Source: Martensiomyces pterosporus | Taxonomy: Eukaryota; Kickxellomycota; Kickxellomycetes; Kickxellales; Kickxellaceae | Direction: 5' to 3' | NCBI GenBank assembly: GCA_025201845.1 | Contig: MU604012.1 | Location: 1-64,000, forward strand | DNA: 64,000 nt | In this document: one piece after another, positions 54,639 to 64,000 of the stretch | Position numbering within the stretch: the first letter of the stretch is position 1 | Layout of the letters: each line of letters starts with the position of its first letter | Translations under genes and position numbers: made by a program | The notes under the pieces: model-generated | Told to the model about the DNA's origin: nothing | Database searches by the model: none | The model's input: only the letters and a program-made list of their open reading frames with translations

Positions 54639-55632
54639 GGTGTCAGGGGAACTAGCAGTTGAATAATAAAAAATACACTGGTTTTGCTGTTGCCGAAAGG
54701 TAGTGGTGGCAAGGGGCGGATGGCGAGGACTTGAAATAGCTATACTAGTAAAAGCAGGAGGAAGGAGGGAGGAAGAGAGGACAAGGGAGTGTTTTATATA
54801 CGACTCCGATGGACACCTGAGTGCAAGGAGGACAGCGACGGCCCTTACACTTGTCCTGTGGAGATGGAGTAGAACCCGATGTCCACCCACGTGCCAGAGG
54901 GCAGCTGCGTACTGCCTTTTGTCTGCCTAGGAAAAAGCAAGTGGCCAAAGAAAAGGGGGAAGGCAGGGCTGCCTAGAATAGCAGCCAGCCAGCAGCTCAG
55001 CCAAGGTGGATTAGCCATACACGGGGCAACCACTGGGCCCGCTTTGCTCCGTTAAACAGCCCCGATCCCCCGCTAAGACCAGTCAACAAAAAAAACCACA
55101 GATGCCCCGTGATTATTTCGCATACGGCCGCCAGCCCGTTAGGAGCATGTCCGGAGCTTAGATCCTCCCCATGGTCAGGCGATGCCACCCGCATTCCCCG
55201 GTGCTGCGTGGGGCTTCTTCATCGCCGCACTCGCACAAAGCTGTTCTCTCCGAGAGGCATGCAGGATTCGCTGCCGATCGATGTCATCGCCGTTTCCTGG
55301 CTGCACCTTTGTATGAAGCCAGAGTGCCTGCGGGCGAGAGAGGGCTGCTGTTGCTGAATCCGTGCCTGGATATTCACGACATGCCAAGCAGTCACCAGCA
55401 TGGCAGCGAGTAGGCGGCCAAAAGCGACATGCCATCTGCTCTGCTGCGCGTCTCTAATGCATGCGAGTGCGTTTCTGGCCGGGGGTGGTTGTTATTTGGA
55501 CAAAACACTCAGAATTGCTCAAACAGGTGGATGTAAGGTGGCGTGTGCAAGCAATGGAAGACACTGCGAAGCAGCTTGCGCTATATTCCAAACTTGCAAA
55601 CAGCCGGGACAAGGTTTATATTTTAGAAGAAT
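54639..55632 (-). other. Upstream region of the acyl-CoA dehydrogenase
   Basis: It contains the minus-strand TATATAAA (54793-54800). The remaining 800 bp towards the eS1 stop shows only short, unconvincing frames. Confidence 0.45.
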
Positions 55633-57141
55633 TTAAACCTCAGCCTGGATCTCGGGCTCCTTGAAGTCGCTCTTGACCTTGCTGCCAGCGTCATCGAGGT
55701 TGCCGTGGCTCTCGAGAAGCTTCTGGATGTCACCCTTGGGGTACTTGATGACCTTGCACTTGTTGACATAGACGTTCTGGAGAGGGTAGATGCCCTGGCA
55801 AGCCTTCTCGATCTCGCGGCCGATGGACTCGGGGATGAACTTCTGGATGAGCTCCTTCATGGATCCAGAGGTGGCCTCCTTGGTCATGATCTCGAACATC
55901 TTCTTACGGATGGCGCGGATCTGAGCGGTCTGGGCGTAGGTAGTCTTCTTGACCTGGTTGGGGCGGCGCTTGGTGAAACCAATGGCGAACAGGCGGATGA
56001 GGTAACCGTCGGTGGTCTTGACATCGACGTGGGCCTCAACAAGAGACTGCCACTTCTTGACAAGGGAGCGGAGCTTGTCAGTGGTGATGCTCATGCTGTG
56101 GAAGCTGGTGAGGCAGTTGCGGCCCTGGACCTCATCAACGCGCAGCTTGAACTTGCGGTAAGCCTGCTCCTCGTCCTTGTTAAGGTCGCCGAGGGAAGCC
56201 TCGACAACACGACCCTTGAGGAAGTCGACAGCGTTCTTGGTACCCTGGGTACGGTTGACAAGAGTCTTACCGATGACGCGGGTCTCGAACACAGTGGGGG
56301 CACGGAGATCGTACCACTCCTTGCGGCTGAAGGGGTCGATACTATGGTGTGGAAGCAGAAAAGTATGTGGCATGCACGGCTGCAAGCAAGTTAGTAGACG
56401 CACTTCTTTCCAGCAACACCAGCGAGAAAACACGCGTTGTATGGTCTGGCTGCTTGCTGGCGTAGAGGGGGGATATCAGCTGCTGCAGCGCCAGCGACGG
56501 CGCTGGTGGTTGGCGCGACGATGGAAACGGTCTCAGGAAAAGGGGGCGTCTGTCGCGACTCATGGCACTCAAAGACGCCAATGCCCGCAACCCCGATTGC
56601 GATGCAACCATGCAACGCACAGCCCCGTTTCCCAAATGACCAAACAAATCAGCCAGCGAAGGTGTCTCTGCGAACTCCAATCTGAGCAGGACTGCAGCTC
56701 GTGAATCGAGCGCTGCTTCAAATTCACCGCCCGATTCACGCCTGTTCGTCCAGCGACAGGCGAACCAGAAAAGCCCGAGACAGGCTGCGCCGAACCACCA
56801 ACCACCACAGCCGTTGCCGCCGCTGCAACCTCTGCCCCCTCTTACAATCCTAGCGAGATTCCGCCCCTCTCCCTAGCCGCCTTTCAAATTCGCATTTCGC
56901 CGCGAAGCCAGACATCGAGCATGTCTGCAGCCGCCCCTGGATGGATGCAGCACCGAGCGCATCGGATACTTACATCTTCTTCTTCAGACCCTTCTTTCCC
57001 TTGGACAAACGCCTACACGGTGGATATTAGGAGATGGATTCGCGTCGGCTATCAGTACCCACGCCTCTGCAGTTGGATGGATGCGGTCTCTGTGCCAATG
57101 GATGCAACCACGAATGCTTACTTATTCTTGCCGACGGCCAT
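55633..57141 (-). CDS. RPS1: 40S ribosomal protein eS1 (S3a), 255 aa, three exons
   Basis: Exons are 57122-57141 (MAVGKN plus AA), 56974-57012 and 55633-56341. Donors are GTAAGC and GTAAGT, acceptors TGTAG and CATAG. Joined they read [19 protein letters not shown] and then [20 protein letters not shown], the eS1 N-terminus. The body has [40 protein letters not shown] and [20 protein letters not shown], and ends PEIQAEV. It sits near the mRNA exit of the 40S subunit. Introns of 109 and 632 bp; no box C/D snoRNA pattern was seen in them. Confidence 0.95.
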
Positions 57142-58623
57142 TTTGTAATTGTCTCTTAAACTTTGACAAGCGTGAAAAGGAAGAAACCACTCTACGCCTG
57201 CGATGCGTGCTTGGGATAACCCAGCTCAGCACTTTTGCTCAGCAGCATATGCCTTCTGCAGCAGCCAGGCTCTTTGTGTAAAAACGGCAGTGCACAAATG
57301 TGCTCTCCGCCCACACAGCGCCGATCGATCTGATCTAGATATCACGCGATCACGCCAGACTGCTTTTGGGCTTTTGGGGAGAGGGGCGTCTAAATATACA
57401 AGCGTGCAAACACACCCCTCCCTCTCCTGCTTAGCCATGCCACAAGCAGCGATGAGGACTGCAGGCAGCGCTTCGCTGTCCGAGTGCACAGCGCATCGGG
57501 AGCAGCGCGGTTGGGAGACGTCGCTGCAGTGCTGTGGCTGCCAGCAGTTGCGCACCTAGACATTGGGCATCGACACGGAAGCCCTGGGCCTCGCATGCGG
57601 TTTGTTGCTGCTGCTTTGTAGGGGCTGCCATTGTGGGCCAGCTAGCCACTCGCAGTGAAGCACGCCGACCTGTGATGGTTGCACGGCATCCTCCCCGTCA
57701 ACCACCACCCGCTATCGCATGCAGCTCTGTTTGCCTCAAGCTCTGCCCCAGCGCCCACCCCCCTCTGCTGCTTCTTTCCTTCGCTAAGTGCCGCGTTACC
57801 CCACCTCACTCCTCTCCTGCCTTACGCCCTCTACACGCTTTTGACGAACTCTGAGAAATAAAATCCATAGCAGCGGCTGGTCCTTTTGCTATTCAGGATA
57901 TACCTTGACGAACACACAGGAAATCAACCCAGCCAGCCCAGCGAGGTAGCTCTCTCCGCCTGCCGCACTACATTCTGCCGCTTGCCTCTGGGCTGCACCA
58001 GGAAGAAACCGGTTTTCTCCCTCACTACAGCTGGAAACAAGCAATCAGTTTGGCCGCTCTCTCGCTTCTTTTTGGCAGAAGCTCGCACATCCCCTTCTTT
58101 CTGGCCATTATTGCTCCTCCCTTTCTGCGTCTTTATTTTTCCTCCAAGACACTTTTCTGTGCCGCTGTGGTTTTCTTATATACGCTTTCTGCTTCCACTT
58201 TGCCTGTTCTCCGATAGCCCTCCCTTTTCTTGTACACTCTCGCTTATTTTCTGTGCCTTGCTGAAGCCGGGGCTGCTTGCTTCTCTGCTCTTCCTTACGT
58301 TATCCCCATATAATACCCCCTTTTCTCCCCTCCTCTACTCCCACGCCCTACCCTTTTCAAGGCTATTGTCCCGAGTACTTGCTTTGCTCACACTAATTAA
58401 AGAACAGCTGTGATTGTACTCGCTCCCCCGCACTCCGCCGTCCAGCCTATCTCCGACAGCGAGGAGCTAACCCCACCCAGTCCTCCACACGTGCTATTCG
58501 CTATTTATTATATTCCCACTCGGCCCTCTCTTTGGCAAAGCGCGCGACATATTCGGAACTACAGCAGCAAACAGCAACGGGTAGTGCCCCAATACACACA
58601 TACATATATACTACGAACAAACA
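57142..58623. other. 1.5-kb divergent region between eS1 and SHO1
   Basis: Towards SHO1 (57,750-58,600) the plus strand is strongly pyrimidine-rich, producing a 175-codon Leu/Phe/Pro frame that is a compositional artefact. TATA-like CTTATATACG is at about 58166-58175 and ATATATACTAC directly before the SHO1 ATG. I see no gene. Confidence 0.45.
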
Positions 58624-59385
58624 ATGGCAGCTCGGTTCCAGCGGCTGATTAGCAACCCCGTGTTCGCAGGGACGCTGTCGTTTATGTTTGGCGGGTGGCT
58701 GGTCAGCATAGTCTGCGCCTTCCTCAAAACCGTATACATTGCAGGCACCACGTGGTTCATGCTGTTCTATCTTTTGGCCCTTATTCTGGCGCTATTCTGG
58801 GCCATCATTGCCAACGGCCTGCACAAATACCGCCTGGCGCTGCTGACCATGATAGGCATCGGCATGTCGCTGAATGTCGGCCATATTGGATACTACATCA
58901 ACGCCAGTGTCAGCGTCTTGCAGGCGATGTCGGCGGGTATGATTTTCGTCGAAATCACGCTCTTTGTCTGGGTCTTGGTCCTGGGCAGCGGACCTGGCAC
59001 GTACTTGGCTGAGCTGTGCGGAATGGGCATGGATGTCGACGGCGCCAGCACCATTGGGATGGAGCATGCGATGAAGAGAAGCAACTACGCAAGCACCAAC
59101 ATCCCCACGACAGCTGGAAACGGAACCAGCCTCGCCGACTACTACCAGTCAGAGCTGGGCCAGGAGTCGGCCATGGGCCAGTCGTCGTCTGGAAATGCGA
59201 GCCTGTTCAAGGCCAGAGCTCTCTACTCGTACAATGCGAACCCGGATGACCCCAATGAGGTGTCGTTCGCAAAGGACGAGATTTTGGTTATCGTTGATAG
59301 CAGCGGCAAGTGGTGGCAGGTCCAGAAGTCTAACGGGACTGTGGGTATTGCTCCCAGCAACTACCTGTCCACAAGCCTCCAGTGA
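58624..59385 (+). CDS. SHO1: High-osmolarity signalling protein Sho1 (253 aa)
   Basis: Four closely spaced transmembrane helices (about residues 15-32, 41-61, 68-90 and 98-122: LSFMFGGWLVSIVCAFL, FMLFYLLALILALFWAII and so on) are followed by a cytosolic linker. An SH3 domain at 193-250 (ARALYSYNANPDDPNEVSF, GKWWQVQKSNGTVGIAPSNY) holds the ALYSY, WW and PSNY ligand-groove residues. Sho1 is the plasma-membrane scaffold of one HOG pathway branch and binds Pbs2 through SH3. The length is shorter than yeast (367), with the linker about 65 residues. Confidence 0.95.
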   Translation: MAARFQRLISNPVFAGTLSFMFGGWLVSIVCAFLKTVYIAGTTWFMLFYLLALILALFWAIIANGLHKYRLALLTMIGIGMSLNVGHIGYYINASVSVLQAMSAGMIFVEITLFVWVLVLGSGPGTYLAELCGMGMDVDGASTIGMEHAMKRSNYASTNIPTTAGNGTSLADYYQSELGQESAMGQSSSGNASLFKARALYSYNANPDDPNEVSFAKDEILVIVDSSGKWWQVQKSNGTVGIAPSNYLSTSLQ

Positions 59386-59748
59386 ATGCGGTGCCCGTTC
59401 TTCACGTTCCCAAAAATTGAGTAGCTCCTTGTCCAAGGCATTTGTATATTGCGAAGTGCTTTTTTTTTTTTAAACCTTCTCTGCGCCCTCTAACGACTAC
59501 CCCTCCTTCCCTTCCTTACATCTCTGTTCTACTCTGCGTTGTATTCATGGCAGCCCCGCGCCGTCAGGGCGATACCCAGATACTAGTAATAAATGCCCCG
59601 TCTTGTTTTGGTAGAAGCAGCCAAAGCAGCGAACATAGAGCAGCAAGCATATAAAGGAGAAAGGGCTAGTGGGATGGTGCGAGGGAGATGTAGAAGCATG
59701 TAAAGCAAGCTGGATGTTGGCTGCAGATTTGTAGGAAAGCGCGATGGG
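59386..59748. other. Convergent 3' region of SHO1 and the PhoD-like gene
   Basis: It has a run of 12 T near 59460-59471 and AATAAATG at 59588-59595. No gene is visible. Confidence 0.4.
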
Positions 59749-61626
59749 CTAGCGCCATGGAACCCCCCTTGCCTCATACGTCCATGCAGGAAGCCTTCCT
59801 CCATGCTCGTCCGTAGTGTAGAGGCTATACGAGATCTTGGGCACGTCCGGATTAGTCTCCGTGTCGACATCCAGGATTCCATACTTGACATGCCCTGCTC
59901 TCCTAAAGTGCAACGTGCGCTCGCCCTCAATGTTCTGCTTGAACTTGCCGATCAGCGGGAACGTAAACTGGCTCACCGGCGACGTAGAAAACTCCAAGTT
60001 TCCCGACTCCAGTTCAACAGCGGCCATCTCGTGGCGGTCTCCCGACAGGAATATCAGATTGGGCACGTGCTGGGTGACGCCCAGGATCTCAGCACGCTCA
60101 GCTCGGTACCCGCGCCAAGTGTCGTGATTCGAATCGATGTTTGTCCACCCGGTGGTCACAGGCACTGAAGAAATGACGAACTTGACGGCTGCCGTGTGGT
60201 TGACATCTTGCAGCCACTGCAAAAAGTGATTCTTTTGCTCTTCTCCCAGCATCGTTTTGTGCTTGCCGTCTTCTGTCTCCCAGTCCGTGCGGTAGCGGCG
60301 CGTGTCCCAAGCATAAAACGCGATATTGCCGTATGTGAAGTTGTAGTAAGCGCGGTGCGGCAGCGGCGGCGAGGGATTCGGGTGTCCGTTGTACTCGTTG
60401 TAGGCAGTCATGGCGCTGCCCATCGGCGGACTGTCCTGGTCGTGCCAGTTGTTCATGATTTCATGGTCATCGTACACATGCAGCATGGGCACCTTCCTCA
60501 GAAGCCTGCGGGACGACTCGGCCATATACACTTGCCTGTACAGCCGGCGATAGTCCTCTGGGTCCGAGCCGAAGTAGAACGGCAGGTCGGCGTAGATGAA
60601 GTCACCGAGGAACATTATCATGTCCAGGCCGTCGCTATGGCCAAGCAAGCTGGCGAACCCGTATACGTCGGGCGACAGCGCCGGGATGTAGGGGAAATTG
60701 GGCTTAATGCACGACCCTGTACCAAACCTGTACTTGGTCGGGCTGCCTGGAGCTGGCGCAGTCTTGAATTCAATCGAGCCCAGGAGCACCGTGTCGGAAA
60801 GCAGCGTGGGCTGCCTGTTGTGCAATTCAGCAGCGTATCTGGTAGAGGGTCGGAGATTGGCCAAGGCGATGGTGGCTGTGAAGTCCGTTGCGTCTGTTGG
60901 AGAATCATATGGGCCTGCAGCCTCCCAAGGCGCATTGCTTGCATGCCCCCACTCCGCACCACCTGGGGCATCTTGGGCGATTACCTCCTTGTAGCGAATC
61001 TCGAGCTGTCCGCCATCGGGGTATCTTATATGGAGCTTGGCTGTGTCGTGCGAGACATACCCAGGCCGGAAAATGGTGAGCTTGTCGCCTGGGAACAGCA
61101 GTGGACGGTAGACAAAGTCGAGGACCATGGAGAACACTAGTATTTGCACCACCAGGAACAGCGCCTTGCCCAGCAGCTGTCTCCTGATATCCACGCCGCC
61201 CCTCTTCACCCTCTCAACCAACAGCGTGCGCTCGTTGGCCGTAGCTTCGTCGTCGTGTATCTTTGCGCCCGCAGAGTTGGCTGGCTCGTTGGCACTGGAG
61301 CTGGCATCGATACCGGATTCTGCAGACGGGGATCCATCATATTTGTGTCGTCTGGAGACGCCATAGTCGCTTGCTCGAGCCGAGCTTTCGGATTGCGGGT
61401 TTCTTGTGCTCTGGGAGCTTTCAGGCAGCCGCTGCAGCGCGCTCTTGCGCCGCCTCTCCACGGCCGAGACCAGGTACCACTCGGTCACAATGTCGCGCAG
61501 TAGAAGGAACAGGGACACGGGGAATGCCACAAGATCGGCCAGGAAGAGAAACTGCACAGGCACGACCCGCAAAAGGAGGAACGAGAACAGCAGGTGGAGA
61601 AACGAGGAGAAGTACGCGATATTCAT
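59749..61626 (-). CDS. Membrane-anchored PhoD-like phosphatase/phosphodiesterase (625 aa)
   Basis: The C-terminal 350 residues are a PhoD-type metallophosphatase: FGTGSCIKPNFPYI, FLGDFIYADLPFYFG, a VYDDHEIMNNWHDQD block, AFYAWDTRRYR and FLSGDRHEMAA provide the Asp/His/Tyr metal ligands. A fibronectin-like domain (about 190-300, HIRYPDGGQLEIRYKE) comes before it, as in PhoD. N-terminal hydrophobic spans at 3-21 and 26-44, and another at about 153-171 (ALFLVVQILVFSMVLDFVY), make it a membrane protein with a 100-residue Ser-rich cytosolic loop. The active domain would then face the lumen or outside. Similar multi-span fungal PhoD proteins exist. Substrate unknown. Confidence 0.9.
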   Translation of the reverse strand: MNIAYFSSFLHLLFSFLLLRVVPVQFLFLADLVAFPVSLFLLLRDIVTEWYLVSAVERRRKSALQRLPESSQSTRNPQSESSARASDYGVSRRHKYDGSPSAESGIDASSSANEPANSAGAKIHDDEATANERTLLVERVKRGGVDIRRQLLGKALFLVVQILVFSMVLDFVYRPLLFPGDKLTIFRPGYVSHDTAKLHIRYPDGGQLEIRYKEVIAQDAPGGAEWGHASNAPWEAAGPYDSPTDATDFTATIALANLRPSTRYAAELHNRQPTLLSDTVLLGSIEFKTAPAPGSPTKYRFGTGSCIKPNFPYIPALSPDVYGFASLLGHSDGLDMIMFLGDFIYADLPFYFGSDPEDYRRLYRQVYMAESSRRLLRKVPMLHVYDDHEIMNNWHDQDSPPMGSAMTAYNEYNGHPNPSPPLPHRAYYNFTYGNIAFYAWDTRRYRTDWETEDGKHKTMLGEEQKNHFLQWLQDVNHTAAVKFVISSVPVTTGWTNIDSNHDTWRGYRAERAEILGVTQHVPNLIFLSGDRHEMAAVELESGNLEFSTSPVSQFTFPLIGKFKQNIEGERTLHFRRAGHVKYGILDVDTETNPDVPKISYSLYTTDEHGGRLPAWTYEARGVPWR

Positions 61627-62244
61627 GGCACTCGAACCGCCTTTACGTGGTGCCGTAAGCTACAAGAGGAGGAGTACTGTATGGATTGGTAGTGATCGGT
61701 GCAACAAATACAAGCAAGCTGGCTGAAGGAGGGCACTGGAAAGAGCTGGACGGGGCGGGCGCGACAGGAAAAATAAACGCAAGGTTGGCGAGGGAATTGG
61801 CAAGTGGGAAAAGAAGGCACCGTGCCGCAATGGCCCTTCTCTGCACTCCTACTCCCCACTCCTATTTGCATGCAGCCCACAATGATGTCCAGATATCTGA
61901 GCAAGGCAACCGTACACGAGCAAGAAACGATTAGACAGCAGATGCGGTCTAGCTCATATGCCACAATCCATGCATGCTGCTGCCCACGCCAAGCTGCTTC
62001 CGTCACTGAGGCCTCAGTGCAATAATCGCCTGATCAAGCGCCGCCATCTGTGGATCAGCCGGAGAAAACAACAGCACAGCTGCTGCAACAGACAGCGCTA
62101 GACAAAACAAACAGACAAACCGAGCACCTTACCAGCAGCGCTTTTCTCCGCGGCGTTGCTTTCTTCATTTCCATTCTTTAGCTCGCGCACACACACGCAT
62201 ACAAAAAGCACCGACTCGTTATTCCACAAGACATACACAGGGAA
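61627..62244. other. Divergent region between the PhoD-like gene and NUR1
   Basis: 618 bp without a credible frame. AATAAACG and several TCC runs occur; no clear TATA was found for either gene. Confidence 0.4.
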
Positions 62245-63507
62245 ATGGCAGTAATTAGAAAACAACGAACCTCGTTTTGGGATTCCATTCGCGAGGGTCC
62301 ACGCGACTGGCTATTGCACCTGGTGGAGGACTACGAGATCATAGACTGGAACCGCGTCTCCGAGGCAACCAGCTGGCCCTGTGCACTGGCATTCAACACC
62401 ATATTCATCCTCGTCAGCTTGGCGCGGCAGCTCAGTGCGCGCAGTGGCGACATGGACGCTATAATAGACTCCGAGCACAAATACAAAAAGGCAAAGAGCT
62501 CTGGATACTGGGACGACACACCAAGTCCTAATGATGGATATGGCACGCAGGCAGGCACTTCGTGGGCGGGCTTTCTGCTGCTCCTACAGCTCCTGCTCTT
62601 TGCAGCGAGCGTGGCCAATGCGCGGCGGCTGTTTTCGTCTCGACGGACGTACCAGCTGCGTATGAAGGACGCTGATTCGAGTTTGCTCACTTCAAGCTGT
62701 AAACGCGTGTCTTTGAGGACAAGGCGGCCGCAGTGGGCGCACTCTTTGTGGGGCCGTGCCCTGTGGGCGGTCTGGAAACTAATTGCGCGCGTGGACGACA
62801 AGATCCAGGGCGAGATCTGGGAGCTGTCGATGTGGACGCCCTCGACGTTCTCGCGCAACTTGTTCTGCTGGTGCTCGCCGGTGCAGCTGCTGATCTTGTC
62901 GTTTATGAATGGATCCAACTGGTATTACATCCTCCCGCTGGCTGCTGCTGTCGCTGGGCAGTGCACATTTCTGGTGGTCACATATGCGACGCTTGTCAAG
63001 GATAAGCAGCTGCTGTTTGGAGAGGTGTATAACGAGTACAACCAGAGCTTCGTCAACCCCCGCGTGTTTGCATCCAAACGGGATGTCGGCACTAGCACGC
63101 TGGAAGACTGGGCGGCAGCAAGGAGAGAAAACCCTTACGGTTATATGGCAAGGAGTCAGGAGGTGGCCGAGAGGCTGCGCAGGCGTACCACTGCAATGGC
63201 CTCGCAAGAGATCGACCCCAGGCCGTATCTGCCTGGCGACGTGGCTGGGCCGGGTGTTGCTCGTGGGCATGGAAGGGAGAGGGCCTTGCCGCCGCCAATT
63301 GCCAGTGCTGGTACCGTCATAAGAGACCGCCGTTCAAAACGCATGACAATGAACACGGCCTCTGCGCAAGCGAACGACGGCTCTGGCGGCATGGAGGAAC
63401 ACAGCAGCCGCCATGTTGCGCCGTCAGGGACACAAAAAGTCAGGGATCGCTCGGCAAAAAGGCGGCGGCACACGGAGATTATCGAGAACATGAAGCATGG
63501 AAAGTAG
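62245..63507 (+). CDS. Nuclear rim protein Nur1-like (DUF2418), 420 aa
   Basis: The start has a WDSIREGPRDWLLHLVEDYE segment and IDWN, then hydrophobic spans at about 45-62, 110-128 and two near 210-250 (CWCSPVQLLILSFMNGSNWY, YILPLAAAVAGQCTFLVVTY). The VKDKQLLFGEVYNEYNQSFV and NPRVF text after the last span is the family hallmark. The C-terminal 140 residues are basic and disordered. In yeasts Nur1 works with Heh1/Lem2 at the inner nuclear membrane in rDNA tethering and silencing. The start at 62245 is the first ATG of the frame. Confidence 0.85.
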   Translation: MAVIRKQRTSFWDSIREGPRDWLLHLVEDYEIIDWNRVSEATSWPCALAFNTIFILVSLARQLSARSGDMDAIIDSEHKYKKAKSSGYWDDTPSPNDGYGTQAGTSWAGFLLLLQLLLFAASVANARRLFSSRRTYQLRMKDADSSLLTSSCKRVSLRTRRPQWAHSLWGRALWAVWKLIARVDDKIQGEIWELSMWTPSTFSRNLFCWCSPVQLLILSFMNGSNWYYILPLAAAVAGQCTFLVVTYATLVKDKQLLFGEVYNEYNQSFVNPRVFASKRDVGTSTLEDWAAARRENPYGYMARSQEVAERLRRRTTAMASQEIDPRPYLPGDVAGPGVARGHGRERALPPPIASAGTVIRDRRSKRMTMNTASAQANDGSGGMEEHSSRHVAPSGTQKVRDRSAKRRRHTEIIENMKHGK

Positions 63508-63787
63508 AGCCATACATTCTTTTCCAGCATCCGCCATGATCATCAATACACCGAGAGTATATTGCATAACATGTGTAGACACAGCATGTGCCATTAGCGT
63601 GTGGCTCTTTGCTGCACTTGACAGGTATGGCTTGTTACAAAATTTTCTTTTTAATAAGTATGCAATGAACTGTGGATGAGAAAAAGTTACATGCAAGAGT
63701 GGCTAAAAAAAAAAGATGGCTATGAAGGGAATGAGGACATGCTGCTTGCTGCTGTTGGTAGTGCTTGAGTAAGGGCCTGATGGTGGT

Positions 63788-63925
63788 TTACAGGATATTG
63801 CAGTTTTGGAGGTGCTGCCACATCTCATCCTTGGTCTCGCACGAGTAGCCGCACATCGAGCAGGTGATGTTGGCCTTGCAGATATGCTGGGTCTCGGCCT
63901 GCTCGGTGACGTGTTGCTCGCACAT
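63788..63925 (-). CDS. 45-residue C2HC zinc-finger ORF, possibly the last exon of a gene off the edge
   Basis: The minus strand reads MCEQHVTEQAETQHICKANI, then CSMCGYSCETKDEMWQHLQN and CNIL, ending at TAA (63788-63790). CSMC, His and Cys give a C-x2-C-x12-H-x3-C finger. It is either a complete microprotein or the end of a larger gene: the bases before the ATG (CTCTACCAAATCTACACAG, then CCCTCCAG) contain two possible acceptors. Upstream sequence is cut by the window, so the choice cannot be made. Confidence 0.45.
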   Translation of the reverse strand: MCEQHVTEQAETQHICKANITCSMCGYSCETKDEMWQHLQNCNIL

Positions 63926-64000
63926 TGCTGGAGGGACTGTGTAGATTTGGTAGAGGAGAGTGATGCTGACGAAGTGCAGAAAAGTGGTTGATGACGTAGT

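Noticed and set aside
57886..58413. Plus-strand 175-codon hydrophobic frame before SHO1
   Set aside because: Produced by pyrimidine-rich DNA; Leu/Phe/Ser/Pro only, no charged residues in pattern, no homology.
1..64000. tRNA, rRNA, CRISPR, transposon or phage features
   Set aside because: No B-box (GGTTCGAATCC-like) with a matching cloverleaf, no rRNA sequence, no regularly spaced repeats and no transposase or integrase motifs were seen.

Overview
This window is nuclear DNA of a fungus. It is gene-dense and moderately GC-rich, with about 33 protein-coding genes on both strands. Spliceosomal introns occur in five genes, and two of those encode cytosolic ribosomal proteins. The fungal Sho1 osmosensor, the Nur1-type nuclear rim protein, Rrn7, Nop4, Mrd1 and Kri1 fix the kingdom. 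Several genes argue for an early-diverging lineage (for example Zoopagomycota/Kickxellomycotina or Mucoromycota) rather than Dikarya: a cobalamin adenosyltransferase, Pus10, a SOSS-B/hSSB-type OB-fold protein, an animal-type tyrosine aminotransferase and a fused chorismate mutase-prephenate dehydratase. That placement is an inference; nothing in the window names the species.

Layout. 0-12 kb: a cut-off cobalamin adenosyltransferase, a tiny polyglutamine membrane protein, ORC2, ribosomal protein eL42 with an ATG-only first exon, the nucleolar multi-RRM pair NOP4 and MRD1 in tandem, an acidic protein of unknown function, and a Rogdi/Rav2 homologue. 12-20 kb (all minus strand): tyrosine aminotransferase (4 exons), eEF1A lysine methyltransferase (Efm4/METTL10), Sus1/ENY2, and 3-phosphoglycerate dehydrogenase (4 exons). 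20-31 kb: an allantoicase with a long charged tail, tRNA m7G methyltransferase Trm8, an acidic low-complexity protein with a probable 5'-UTR intron, a 2.8 kb stretch without a credible gene, ureidoglycolate lyase, and a weak hypothetical ORF. 31-45 kb: Eaf3/MRG15, the bifunctional P-protein, EMC8, Rrn7, SOSS-B, an unknown multipass membrane protein, a Rossmann-fold reductase, Kri1, mL43 and Pus10. 45-64 kb: Utp22/NOL6, a G-protein beta subunit, a peroxisomal-looking acyl-CoA dehydrogenase, ribosomal protein eS1, Sho1, a PhoD-like phosphatase, Nur1 and a 45-residue zinc-finger ORF at the right edge.

Themes. Ribosome production is heavily represented: NOP4, MRD1, KRI1, UTP22, RRN7, eL42, eS1, and mitochondrial mL43. 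Two consecutive steps of purine-ring nitrogen salvage (allantoicase, ureidoglycolate lyase) lie 6.5 kb apart on the same strand. All ten introns that interrupt coding sequence can be placed from reading frame and family homology, and every one ends in TAG, a local splice-acceptor bias worth checking genome-wide. I see no mobile element, CRISPR array, prophage, rRNA or tRNA gene, and no clearly new multi-gene system. The most interesting items are the bacterial-architecture P-protein, the tailed allantoicase with a candidate N-myristoylation start, the B12 gene, the TAG bias and two orphan proteins.
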